Of a DNA stretch of 64,000 nucleotides, positions 19,771-27,553 are shown one piece after another. Under the pieces are notes generated by a model. That model did not search any database, was not told the DNA's origin, and saw nothing but the letters and a program-made list of their open reading frames with translations. Every line of letters starts with the position of its first letter. Position 1 is the first letter of the stretch. This DNA is from Phycicoccus sp. Root101 (lineage in GTDB: Bacteria; Actinomycetota; Actinomycetes; Actinomycetales; Dermatophilaceae): positions 186,001-250,000 of the forward strand of contig NZ_LMCM01000001.1 in assembly GCF_001426245.1 (NCBI RefSeq). The letters are read 5' to 3'. The translations under genes and the position numbers were made by a program.

Positions 19771-19790
19771 TCGGGCCGTTCGCGGCCCGA
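19771..19790 (-). terminator. Hairpin downstream of the universal stress gene
   Basis: Inverted repeat TCGGGCC (19771-19777) and GGCCCGA (19784-19790) with a 6-base loop, 19 bp past the stop of the universal stress protein gene. No long U tract follows. Confidence 0.55.
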
Positions 19791-19808
19791 TCGCGTCGTT
19801 CGTGGCGC

Positions 19809-20210
19809 CTACGCGTCGGCCTTGACCGCCAGGACCGGGCAGGACGCGTCGAGCAGGATGCGCTGCGCGTTCGACCCGAGGATGAGCTTCCCGACCGGGG
19901 TGCGTCGACGCAGCCCGATGACGATGAACTCGGCGTGCTCCTCCTCCGCGACGGCGATCAGGTCCTCGGCGGGTTCGTTGCCCCGGACCAGCTGGCGCAC
20001 CTCGTGCACCAGCCCCTGGTCGTCGAGCTGGCCCTGGATCCGCGAGAGCTCGGCCTCGAACCGCTGGGCCTCGTCGCTGTCGTAGTCCCGGCCTCCACGG
20101 TTGGAGTTGATGACGATGAGCTTGGACTTGCGCAGCAGCGCCTCGTCCGCCGCGCGTCGTAGCGCCGCTCGCCCTTCCTTCGTCGGGACATACCCCACAA
20201 CGATGGCCAC
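19809..20210 (-). CDS. Universal stress protein (UspA family)
   Basis: 133 residues, a single Usp domain. It begins MAIVVGYVPTKEGRAAL and ends with the nucleotide-binding type motif IGLRRRTPVGKLILGSNAQ and CPVLAVKA, typical of the ATP-binding Usp class. The start is a GTG with AGGAGG 6 nt upstream. Standalone gene between metX and sigA; the role in stress or ATP sensing is inferred from the family. Confidence 0.9.
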   Translation of the reverse strand: MAIVVGYVPTKEGRAALRRAADEALLRKSKLIVINSNRGGRDYDSDEAQRFEAELSRIQGQLDDQGLVHEVRQLVRGNEPAEDLIAVAEEEHAEFIVIGLRRRTPVGKLILGSNAQRILLDASCPVLAVKADA

Positions 20211-20278
20211 GGGAACCTCCTCGTTCGTCGACAGCTGCGGCAGTGGCCGCGCGGCCGACGCTACCGGAAATCACCCGG

Positions 20279-21415
20279 TCAGGCAGGGTCCCCGAGAACC
20301 CGCACCACGATGGCACCGACCTGCTCCAGCTCGATGAGGAAACCGTCGTGGCCGTAGTCGGAGTGGACGGTGTGGACGACCGCACCCGGGACGGCGTCCG
20401 CGATCTCGTGGGACAGGCGCGGCGGGTACAGCCGGTCGGAGTCGACCGCCACCACGACGACGTCCGCCGTGATGCGGGCGAGCGCGGCCTCGACACCGCC
20501 CCGCCCCCGGCCGACGTCGTGGGAGTTCATGGCCTCGGTCAGGACGACGTAGGAGTTGGCGTCGAACCGGCCCGCGAGCTTGCCGGCGTGGTGGTCGAGG
20601 TAGGACTCCACCGCGTAGCGCCCCCTCCCCCCGAGCGGGTCCTCCTCACCCTGCGCCGAGCGGCCGAAGCGCTCGTGCAGCTCGATCTCGCTGCGGTAGG
20701 TGACGTGGGCGATGCGCCGGGCGATGCCGAGTCCGGTGTCGGGCCCGGTCTCCTGGTCGTAGTAGTCGCCGCCGTGGAAGTGCGGGTCGCTGCGGATCGC
20801 GAGCAGCTGGGCCTGACACCAGGCGATCTGCTCGGCCGACGCGTAGGCCGTGCTGGCCAACACCAGCGCGGAGGCCACGCGGTCGGGATGGGTCACCGCC
20901 CACTCGAGGGCGCGCATCCCTCCCATCGACCCGCCGAGCACCAGGTGCCACCTCTCGACGCCGACGCGGTCGGCGAGCAGGGCCTCGACCCGCACCTGGT
21001 CCCGCACGGTCACGAACGGGAAGCGGCTCCCCCAGGGGCGCCCGTCGGGGGCAGGTGAGGCGGGGCCGGTGCTCCCCTGGCAGCCGCCGAGCACGTTGAC
21101 GGCCACGACGAAGAAGCGGTCCGTGTCCAGCGGGCGGCCCGGGCCGATGAGGCCGTCCCACCAACCAGGGGTCGGGTGGCCCGGCCCGGCCACCCCGGTC
21201 ACGTGGCTGTCCCCGGTGAGGGCGTGCTCGACCAGGATCGCGTTGTCACGGTCGGCGTTGAGCTCCCCCCACGACTCGTAGGCGAGGGTGACGTCGGGCA
21301 GCACCCCGCCGCGTTCGAGCTCGACCGCGCCGAGGGCGACGAACCGCCGGTCACCCACCGGGTCCCCGGGACGCCAGGCCCCGGTCGTCGTCGGGGGTCG
21401 GGAGGTGGTCGTCAT
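20279..21415 (-). CDS. metX: MetX, homoserine O-acetyltransferase
   Basis: 378 residues from the ATG at 21415 (protein MTTTSRPP...), which has a GGAG-type site upstream; a longer reading frame runs back through the riboswitch and is rejected. Alpha/beta-hydrolase that acetylates homoserine with acetyl-CoA, first step of the sulfhydrylation route to methionine. Visible: ILVEHALTGDSHVTG, nucleophile Ser163 in GGSMGGMRALEW, catalytic Asp in VVAVDSDRLYPP and His in SDYGHDGFLIE. A SAM-IV riboswitch lies 50 bp upstream. MetA-type succinyl or serine acetyltransferase homologues are the alternative substrates. Confidence 0.93.
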   Translation of the reverse strand: MTTTSRPPTTTGAWRPGDPVGDRRFVALGAVELERGGVLPDVTLAYESWGELNADRDNAILVEHALTGDSHVTGVAGPGHPTPGWWDGLIGPGRPLDTDRFFVVAVNVLGGCQGSTGPASPAPDGRPWGSRFPFVTVRDQVRVEALLADRVGVERWHLVLGGSMGGMRALEWAVTHPDRVASALVLASTAYASAEQIAWCQAQLLAIRSDPHFHGGDYYDQETGPDTGLGIARRIAHVTYRSEIELHERFGRSAQGEEDPLGGRGRYAVESYLDHHAGKLAGRFDANSYVVLTEAMNSHDVGRGRGGVEAALARITADVVVVAVDSDRLYPPRLSHEIADAVPGAVVHTVHSDYGHDGFLIELEQVGAIVVRVLGDPA

Positions 21416-21465
21416 GAGGGTGCTCCTGTGGCCATCGCGCTTGCCGCCCAGGACAGGGCCGGCCG

Positions 21466-21543
21466 GGTCCTCACCCGGGGCACCCCACCGCGAGGAGGGT
21501 TGCCGCCCAGCAAGCCGGGGCTTGGTGCTGGGACTCATGACCT
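21466..21543 (-). ncRNA. SAM-IV riboswitch controlling metX
   Basis: On the minus strand the leader begins GGTCATGAG and contains the core CCCGGCTTGCTGG, GGCAACCCTCC and GGTGGGGTGCCCCGGGTGA, then closes with GGACC pairing to the first GGTC. This is the actinobacterial SAM-IV class pattern and nearly repeats the leader of metY at 39393-39471. It should repress metX when S-adenosylmethionine is high, probably at translation, since the start codon is only 50 nt beyond the core and no terminator is seen. Confidence 0.88.
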
Positions 21544-21550
21544 GCCGACC

Positions 21551-21579
21551 ATCATACGAGCCCCGGGTCGAGGTGTCCG
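21551..21579 (-). promoter_or_regulatory. metX promoter
   Basis: On the minus strand a -35 CGGACA (21579-21574) and -10 TATGAT (21556-21551) are 17 bp apart. A start about 7 nt on falls at the first base of the riboswitch. The -10 box contains the stop codon of the upstream DUF4192 gene. Confidence 0.65.
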
Positions 21580-22739
21580 GCCCGTCCGGACACTGGACCG
21601 GAGGGAGGAGGACGACCTCGTCTCGTCAGGCCTCCGGGCACGGAGCCGAACCCGTGTCGCGGCGGGGGTTCGGCCGCCGGCCGGGAGCGCACCCCGAGGT
21701 CGACCATGCGTTCCAGCAGGCGGGCGAGCCGGTACCCCGGGTGGTGCTGGAGGGCGCGGTCGAGCGCGACGCGGGTCAGCGCCCCGTCCCCCAACCACCA
21801 GGCGAGGTTGGCGAGCACCGTGAGGACGGCGGCGCAGTCGTCGTCCGGCACCGCGCGGGCGACGGCCTGCAGCCGGGACAGGACCCGGCGTCCTCCCACG
21901 GCAGCACGCTCGCCCCCACCCTGCAGCCAGGCCGGCTCAGGGAGGCAGCTGTGCAGGGCGTCGACGAGGTCGACCGACAACGCGTCGAACGGCAGCGTGC
22001 CCGGACAGACCCAGGCGATGACGGCGTCGCGCAGCTCCACGTCACGCAGACCTGCGACGAGGAGGGCCACCTCTTCGGGGCCCAGCTCGAACGCACCGCG
22101 GAACTGGTCCGCGCCGGCGACATCGAGGACCTTGGCCCAGGTGGCGAGGTGCCTGAGCCGGTGGACGGCGACCGCACGCCCGCCGAAGGAACGGCCGTCG
22201 GCGCGTGCCCCGATGTCCTCGAGCGCGGCGGCCACCGCCGGCGTCCGGGACGGGTCGGCGGCGACGAGCTGCGCCAGCGACTCCCTACCGGGCAGGGGGG
22301 CGACCTCCAGGGCGACGAACTGCGCCACGGCCGGGACGTCTCGCGGGACGTCCTGCTCGTGGCCGACGCTCGGGCAGCAGCCGTGGTCGCAGTCGGGGGC
22401 ATACCACCGGCCGTCCCGGACGACGAGGCGGTCGAGGACCGGGACGTCGGCCGCGACGAGGGCGTCCCGGACCGCGTCGGCGAGCGGGAGCGCGTCGCCC
22501 GGTCGTGACTCGTACCCGACGAGCAGCACCGCGTCGGGCTCCTCCCTCAGCAGCGGTGGCACCAAGGCCGTGCAGGCGTCCTCCACGGCGTCCTGAGGTG
22601 ACAGGTCGATCCGCTCCACGAGACCGATCTGGCGCTCATGCAGGGCGATCGCGACGAGGGACTCGCTGGGGTGGTACCCGAGCTGGTAGGGCAGGACGGC
22701 AAGGACGTCGGCGGGTCCGGCGAGACGGATCGGTTCCAT
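21552..22739 (-). CDS. DUF4192-domain protein
   Basis: 395 residues from the ATG at 22739 (MEPIRLAGPADVLAVLPY); the open frame extends further but the extension is Arg/Pro-rich and not family-like. The opening LPYQLGYHPSESLVAIAL is the hallmark of the actinobacterial DUF4192 family. A central CDHGCCPSVG cysteine cluster and a TPR-like C-terminal region (ANLAWWLGDGALTRVALDRAL) are visible. The function of the family is unknown. It ends inside the metX -10 box. Confidence 0.85.
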   Translation of the reverse strand: MEPIRLAGPADVLAVLPYQLGYHPSESLVAIALHERQIGLVERIDLSPQDAVEDACTALVPPLLREEPDAVLLVGYESRPGDALPLADAVRDALVAADVPVLDRLVVRDGRWYAPDCDHGCCPSVGHEQDVPRDVPAVAQFVALEVAPLPGRESLAQLVAADPSRTPAVAAALEDIGARADGRSFGGRAVAVHRLRHLATWAKVLDVAGADQFRGAFELGPEEVALLVAGLRDVELRDAVIAWVCPGTLPFDALSVDLVDALHSCLPEPAWLQGGGERAAVGGRRVLSRLQAVARAVPDDDCAAVLTVLANLAWWLGDGALTRVALDRALQHHPGYRLARLLERMVDLGVRSRPAAEPPPRHGFGSVPGGLTRRGRPPPSGPVSGRAGHLDPGLV

Positions 22740-22928
22740 GGCCACCACGGTGGTGGGCCGGACGCCGAGGACCCAGGGCGTCCGGGGCGGCCTGTGGACA
22801 CCCCGTCGGGTGACCACCACCTGTGGACGGACGACCCGGGGGGGCGGCGAGCCCCCGCGATCGACGAGCCACCTCGGTCGACCAGTCACCCCAGTCGCCG
22901 AACGACTGCCGTCAGCCGCCCACCGCGG

Positions 22929-23360
22929 TCACCGGACGACGTGCCCCGGCACCGTGCGACCCTGCTGCCGGCTCGAGCCGTTCGGCTCCTCCTGGGCCGC
23001 GGCATACCCGTCGGCGGGGTGGGCGGTCCCGCGGACGGTGCGCTCCCACCGCAGGTAGCCCTCGGTCTCGTTGATGAAGGCCGCGGCGAGCCACGACACC
23101 ACGACGGCGTCGTCGGCCAGGCCCAGGACGGAAAGGAACGCCTCGGGCACGAGGTCGATCGGCGACACGACGTAGGCGACCGCTGCAGCGATCATGAGCA
23201 GGCGTCCACGGGTGCTGCCCCGGTACTCCCCCCGGAAGGTCGCGCGCAGCAGGCGCGGGAGGCTGGCGAACCGCTCCCCCAACCCGGGCGAACCGGGGCG
23301 CAGGGCGGTGCGCAGTGCGGTGCCGATGGTGCGGAAGGCTCCGAGGCGGTTCACGGCCAT
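22929..23360 (-). CDS. YkvA/DUF1232-family small membrane protein
   Basis: 143 residues from the ATG at 23360, with GGAG 9 nt upstream. The DUF1232 core AAAVAYVVSPIDLVPEAFLSVLGLADDAVV is split over two hydrophobic segments near the middle. Termini are polar. Family function is unknown. Same strand as its neighbours but separated by over 100 bp. Confidence 0.85.
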   Translation of the reverse strand: MAVNRLGAFRTIGTALRTALRPGSPGLGERFASLPRLLRATFRGEYRGSTRGRLLMIAAAVAYVVSPIDLVPEAFLSVLGLADDAVVVSWLAAAFINETEGYLRWERTVRGTAHPADGYAAAQEEPNGSSRQQGRTVPGHVVR

Positions 23361-23469
23361 GTCGTCTCCAGGTGTGTCAGCGGTGCTGGTCGGTGGGACG
23401 GACGGCACGGGCGCCGACCGCGCCCGAACACGGGTCCAACGAGTCGTGCGGGCCAGACATTCCCGGCCG

Positions 23470-24183
23470 TCAGAGCCCGGTCGCGCGCTTCGGGAACTCG
23501 TGGCGCGCGTGGTCGGCGATCCGCTTGAGGAGGTAGGTGTCCAGGCCGGCGCCGACGACGCCGCCGAGCACCGGGACCCCCTTGCCGAACCGCGTCAGCG
23601 TCTTCTTGCCGGCCGTCGACAGCAACCGGAAGCCGACCGCCTTGTTGACGACCATCAGGGCCGGGCCGGGAAGTCGTTGCGCCGCAAGGTTCGACAGCCG
23701 CCCGGTCGACATCACGCCGGCCTTCTTGAGCAGGTCGTCGGCGTCAGCGCCGACGAGGGTCAGCAGGACGGCGGAGCGGATCTCCGGCTGCTTGATGTCG
23801 TACCCGCGCAGCGACGCGATGGAGGCGACCATGCGGGTGGCGACGAGGTAGAACTCGACGACGTTGGCCGGCAGGGCGACCGGGAGGGTGATGAACCCGC
23901 CGAGCCCGGTCACGAACCCGCCCGCCGCAGCGAGCTTGAGGTGTCCGCGCACCACCGCGTCGACGGCGTCCTCGGCGTCGGGACGCTCCGCACGCTTGAC
24001 GTCGGCGATCTTCTGCGCGGAGTCGAACGGCCCCTTGCCGTCGATCCCGACGTCCAGGAGGTTCTCGACGAGCCCGGTGACGGCGCCGGTGAACATCCCC
24101 GTGTCCTCCTTGCCGGCCCTGGCCTGCTCGAGTGCAGGGACCTTCGCCCCCGACCCGTCCTTGCCCAACCCGAGGAAAGCCAC
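23470..24183 (-). CDS. EcsC-family protein
   Basis: 237 residues from the GTG at 24183 ([10 protein letters not shown]), which has AGGGAG upstream; the longer frame begins with no such site. It matches the EcsC family pattern: a [38 protein letters not shown] stretch (hydrophobic, about residues 78-115), then [33 protein letters not shown] near the end. EcsC proteins are poorly understood. Divergent from the sulfurtransferase gene. Confidence 0.8.
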   Translation of the reverse strand: MAFLGLGKDGSGAKVPALEQARAGKEDTGMFTGAVTGLVENLLDVGIDGKGPFDSAQKIADVKRAERPDAEDAVDAVVRGHLKLAAAGGFVTGLGGFITLPVALPANVVEFYLVATRMVASIASLRGYDIKQPEIRSAVLLTLVGADADDLLKKAGVMSTGRLSNLAAQRLPGPALMVVNKAVGFRLLSTAGKKTLTRFGKGVPVLGGVVGAGLDTYLLKRIADHARHEFPKRATGL

Positions 24184-24302
24184 GCTGTACTCCCTGTCGT
24201 CGTCCGTCCGGGTCTGCGAACCCGTGCCCTGCGACCGCTGGCGCGGGCGTCCCGACCATCCTGCCACGCAGTCCCGGGACCAGCAGGTTTAGCCTTGGGA
24301 GC

Positions 24303-25235
24303 ATGGCCGACCACACCGAGTCCACCCCCACCACGTCCACCACCGAGTCCGCCTTCGCCGCGTACGCGCACCCCGAGCGGCTGGTCAGCACGCAGTGGCT
24401 GGCCGAGCAGGTCGAGGCCGGGAAGGTCGGCGGGCCCGACGGCATCGTCGTCCTCGAGTCCGACGAGGACGTGCTGCTCTACGACACGGGCCACATCCCC
24501 GGGTCGCTGAAGCTCGACTGGCACCAGGACCTCAACGACGCCGTGGTGCGCGACTACGTCGACGCCGAGCAGTTCGCCGCCGTCATGTCGGCGCGCGGCA
24601 TCTCCCGCGACACCACGGTCGTCGTCTACGGCGACAAGAACAACTGGTGGGCGGCCTACGCCCTGTGGGTGATGAGCCTGTTCGGCCACGAGGACGTGCG
24701 CCTGCTCGACGGCGGCCGCGCCAAGTGGGTCGCCGAGGGCCGCGAGCTCACCAAGGACGTGCCGCAGGTCGCGCCGCTGACCGGCGACGCGGCATACCCG
24801 GTCGTCGAGCGCGACGACACTCCGATCCGCGCGTTCAAGGAGGACGTCCTCGCCCACCTCGGTGGTGCGCTGGTCGATGTCCGCTCCCCCGGCGAGTTCA
24901 GCGGCGAGCTGCTGCACATGCCCGACTACCCGCAGGAGGGGGCCATGCGCGGCGGTCACATCCCGGGTGCGCGCTCGGTGCCGTGGGCGCGGGCGGCCAA
25001 CGAGGACGGGACCTTCAAGTCCCGCGAGGACCTCGAGGCCATCTACCTCACCGAGCAGGGCCTGTCCCCCGCCGATGCCACGATCGCCTACTGCCGCATC
25101 GGGGAACGCTCCTCGCACACGTGGTTCGTCCTCACCCACCTCCTCGGCTTCGGGCAGGTCCGCAACTACGACGGCTCGTGGACCGAGTGGGGCAACTCGG
25201 TCCGCGTCCCGGTCGAGCAGGGCGCGCCGAAGTGA
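24303..25235 (+). CDS. Thiosulfate sulfurtransferase (two-domain rhodanese)
   Basis: 310 residues from the ATG at 24303, with GGGAG close upstream. Two rhodanese modules: an inactive N-terminal one ([20 protein letters not shown] near residues 57-76) and a catalytic C-terminal one with [13 protein letters not shown] and active-site loop [14 protein letters not shown] near residues 263-276. This [11 protein letters not shown] loop matches mycobacterial CysA2/SseA-type enzymes. It overlaps sufE by 4 bp (GTGA), suggesting sulfur transfer toward SufE or Fe-S assembly, which is inference. Confidence 0.92.
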   Translation: MADHTESTPTTSTTESAFAAYAHPERLVSTQWLAEQVEAGKVGGPDGIVVLESDEDVLLYDTGHIPGSLKLDWHQDLNDAVVRDYVDAEQFAAVMSARGISRDTTVVVYGDKNNWWAAYALWVMSLFGHEDVRLLDGGRAKWVAEGRELTKDVPQVAPLTGDAAYPVVERDDTPIRAFKEDVLAHLGGALVDVRSPGEFSGELLHMPDYPQEGAMRGGHIPGARSVPWARAANEDGTFKSREDLEAIYLTEQGLSPADATIAYCRIGERSSHTWFVLTHLLGFGQVRNYDGSWTEWGNSVRVPVEQGAPK

Positions 25236-25696
25236 CCGACACCGTCGACCTCCCGCCGGCGATGCGTGAGGTCGCCGACGACTTCGCCGAGCTCACCGCT
25301 AACGAACGGCTCCAGCTGCTGCTGGAGTTCAGCGAGGGCCTGCCCGAGCTGCCCGAGCGGTATGCCGGGTCGCTCGACTCGATGGAGCAGGTGCACGAGT
25401 GCCAGTCGCCGATCTTCCTCGCCGTCGAGGTCGACGACGAGCCGGCGGACCGCCCGGGCGACCGGGCGGTGCACCTGTTCTTCTCCGCCCCGCCGGAGGC
25501 GCCCACGACCCGCGGGTTCGCGGGGATCCTCCATGAGGGCCTCGACGGGCTGACCGTCGCCGAGGTGCTCGCCGTCCCCGAGGCGGCGCCGTACCAGTTC
25601 TCGCTCGGCGAGGCGGTGTCCCCGCTGCGGCTGCGTGGCATGGTGGGGATGCTGAGCCGCATCAAGCGGCAGGTGGCGCTGAAGTCCCAGTCCTAG
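25232..25696 (+). CDS. sufE: SufE-family sulfur acceptor protein
   Basis: 154 residues; GTG start overlapping the sulfurtransferase stop. SufE accepts persulfide sulfur for iron-sulfur cluster assembly. The conserved acceptor cysteine is in HECQSPIF (near residue 57), and the C-terminal [19 protein letters not shown] is typical. Being paired with a rhodanese and not with a SUF operon is the usual actinobacterial arrangement. Confidence 0.9.
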   Translation: MTDTVDLPPAMREVADDFAELTANERLQLLLEFSEGLPELPERYAGSLDSMEQVHECQSPIFLAVEVDDEPADRPGDRAVHLFFSAPPEAPTTRGFAGILHEGLDGLTVAEVLAVPEAAPYQFSLGEAVSPLRLRGMVGMLSRIKRQVALKSQS

Positions 25697-25755
25697 CAAC
25701 GACATCCGCGCCCAGCGGACGAGGACGACCTCGTAGGGCGCCCGGTCACGACGAA

Positions 25756-25783
25756 GCCGCGGCCCCCTCCCGGGGGCCGCGGC
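25756..25783 (+). terminator. Terminator after sufE
   Basis: Perfect 12-bp stem gccgcggccccc (25756-25767) and gggggccgcggc (25772-25783) with loop tccc, 60 bp after the sufE stop, followed by ctcgttcgt. Confidence 0.8.
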
Positions 25784-25810
25784 CTCGTTCGTGTCACGGC
25801 ACGTGCGTCC

Positions 25811-25843
25811 GTGACGGGACGTCCGTCACGGACGTCCCGTCAC
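25811..25843 (-). terminator. 33-bp near-perfect palindrome beyond the subtilase stop
   Basis: Arms gtgacgggacgtccgt (25811-25826) and acggacgtcccgtcac (25828-25843) pair perfectly round one base. It begins 11 bp beyond the protease stop, so it probably ends that transcript; a protein-binding role is possible. Confidence 0.6.
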
Positions 25844-25853
25844 GGGACGGGCC

Positions 25854-27392
25854 TCAGTGGCGGGACTTCCGGACAGCGTCGAGGGCGTCGACGATGCCCT
25901 CGCCGTAGTAGCTGTTGTCACCGGCCGGGCCGACGCAGGCGGGGCCGGCGTTGTTCTCGGCGGCCGCGCAGGCGTGGTCGTCGGCCTGCTTGCGCAGCTC
26001 CTCGATCATCGTCTCCGGGCTCCACGACGGGTGCGCGGACTTCATCAGCGCGAGGACGCCCGCCACGTGCGGCGAGGCCATCGAGGTGCCGCTGAGCTTG
26101 GCGTAGGTGCCACCGGGGTAGGTCGACAGGATGGAGCGGCCCGGCGCCGCGACGTCGATGACGCCGAGGCCGCGGTTGGAGAAGGACGCCAGGGTCGTGG
26201 CCTGGGTCGTCGCCGACACCGTCACCACGCCGGGGAGCTCGGTGGGGATGTCCTTGCAGCCGTCGTTGATCGTGCGCGTGATCGGCGTCGTGTCGTTCGG
26301 GCTGGCGGTGTCGGTCGTCTTGTTCGCCAGGTCCTTGCCGGAGTTGCCGGCGGCGGCAGCGTGCACGACGCCCTGCTTCGTCGACCACGACACGGCCCGC
26401 TGGACGGCGGTGCGCACGGCAGCCTGGTCGGGCTGGTCGTCGCACCAGAACTCCATCGGGTCGATGTAGTAGCTGTTGTTGGTCACGTCCATCTTGTGCA
26501 TCCCGGCCCAGACGAAGCCACAGATGGCGTACTCGGGGTAGATGAACCCGTCGTCGTTGACGACCTTGACGGAGGCGAGGCGCACGTTCGGCGCGACACC
26601 GACGATGCCGACCCCGTTGCGGGCTGCGGCGATGGTGCCGGCGACGTGGGTGCCGTGCCCGGAGGTGGTGGGGTTCCACGCGCCGGGGGTGAGGTCGGGC
26701 CGACCGGCCGTCGTGCAGTTGACCGAGTCCTTGGTGTCGATGTTCGCCGCGAGGTCGGGGTGGGTGCCCTCGATCCCGCTGTCCAGCACACCGACGACGA
26801 CCTTGCGGGACCCGTCGGTGACCTGGTGGGCCTGGTCGGCCTTGATCTGCGCGTTGTCCCACTGCTCGCCCTCGCGGGGATCCGGGGTGACGGACTCGAG
26901 GGTCGCGGAGCCCGCGGACATGGTCGCGGCCGTCCTGGCCGCCGAACGGGTCGCGGAGGCCGAGCGGGTGCTCTCCGCGGACGGGGTCCCCTCGGACACC
27001 TCGGCGGTGCGGGACGCGCCCACCGACTCGACGGCCTGCCCGCCCTTGCGGACCACGTCGGCCCGGAAGGCCGCACGGTCGGAGTGCGCGACGACGACCC
27101 CGATCTGCGGCCACGACTGCACGACGACACCGCCGGCAGCGCGCACGGCCCGCTCGACGAGCCTGGTCTGCCCCGGGTTGGCGTGCTTGGCGTTGACGAC
27201 GTAGCTCATGAGGAAGCCGTCGGGGGTCAGCACGGGGACCGGCGTGGAGCGCGGACCGTGGTCGCCGCCGTGGCCTCCGGTCGTGCCTGCCGCGGCACTG
27301 CCGCCGGTGAGGAAGGTGGCGGCGACGAGGGCGCCGCTGGCGACCAGCGCGAACGAGCGGGCGCTGCGAGGTCGGTGGGTCCTGTGGGACAT
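25854..27392 (-). CDS. Secreted subtilisin-like serine protease (S8)
   Basis: 512 residues from the ATG at 27392, which has AGGAGG 8-9 nt upstream. A signal peptide (basic start, hydrophobic SFALVASGALVAATFLTGGSAAA) precedes an inhibitor-like pro-region. The catalytic triad is intact: Asp in GVLDSGIEGTHPDL (near 204), His in GHGTHVAGTIAA (near 250) and Ser in SGTSMASPHVAGVLAL (near 446); the oxyanion Asn is in AAAAGNSG. Cysteine pairs suggest disulfides outside the cell. Likely an extracellular nutrient or processing protease. Confidence 0.93.
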   Translation of the reverse strand: MSHRTHRPRSARSFALVASGALVAATFLTGGSAAAGTTGGHGGDHGPRSTPVPVLTPDGFLMSYVVNAKHANPGQTRLVERAVRAAGGVVVQSWPQIGVVVAHSDRAAFRADVVRKGGQAVESVGASRTAEVSEGTPSAESTRSASATRSAARTAATMSAGSATLESVTPDPREGEQWDNAQIKADQAHQVTDGSRKVVVGVLDSGIEGTHPDLAANIDTKDSVNCTTAGRPDLTPGAWNPTTSGHGTHVAGTIAAARNGVGIVGVAPNVRLASVKVVNDDGFIYPEYAICGFVWAGMHKMDVTNNSYYIDPMEFWCDDQPDQAAVRTAVQRAVSWSTKQGVVHAAAAGNSGKDLANKTTDTASPNDTTPITRTINDGCKDIPTELPGVVTVSATTQATTLASFSNRGLGVIDVAAPGRSILSTYPGGTYAKLSGTSMASPHVAGVLALMKSAHPSWSPETMIEELRKQADDHACAAAENNAGPACVGPAGDNSYYGEGIVDALDAVRKSRH

Positions 27393-27553
27393 GGGGATGC
27401 CTCCTGGTGTGGGGGGTGGTGCACCGGCCCTGCGGATCGGGCCTCCCGGCACTGTGCCCGATTGGCCCGGCGTATGGGGGTTTGCCCGCTCTCCAATCGT
27501 TCACCGGTCCGCCCGGCCGAGGTGTCCGGGCGACCTGACAGGATGGCGCTGCC

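Noticed and set aside
21416-21538. N-terminal extension of MetX
   Set aside because: It runs through the SAM-IV riboswitch; MetX homology begins at the ATG at 21415.
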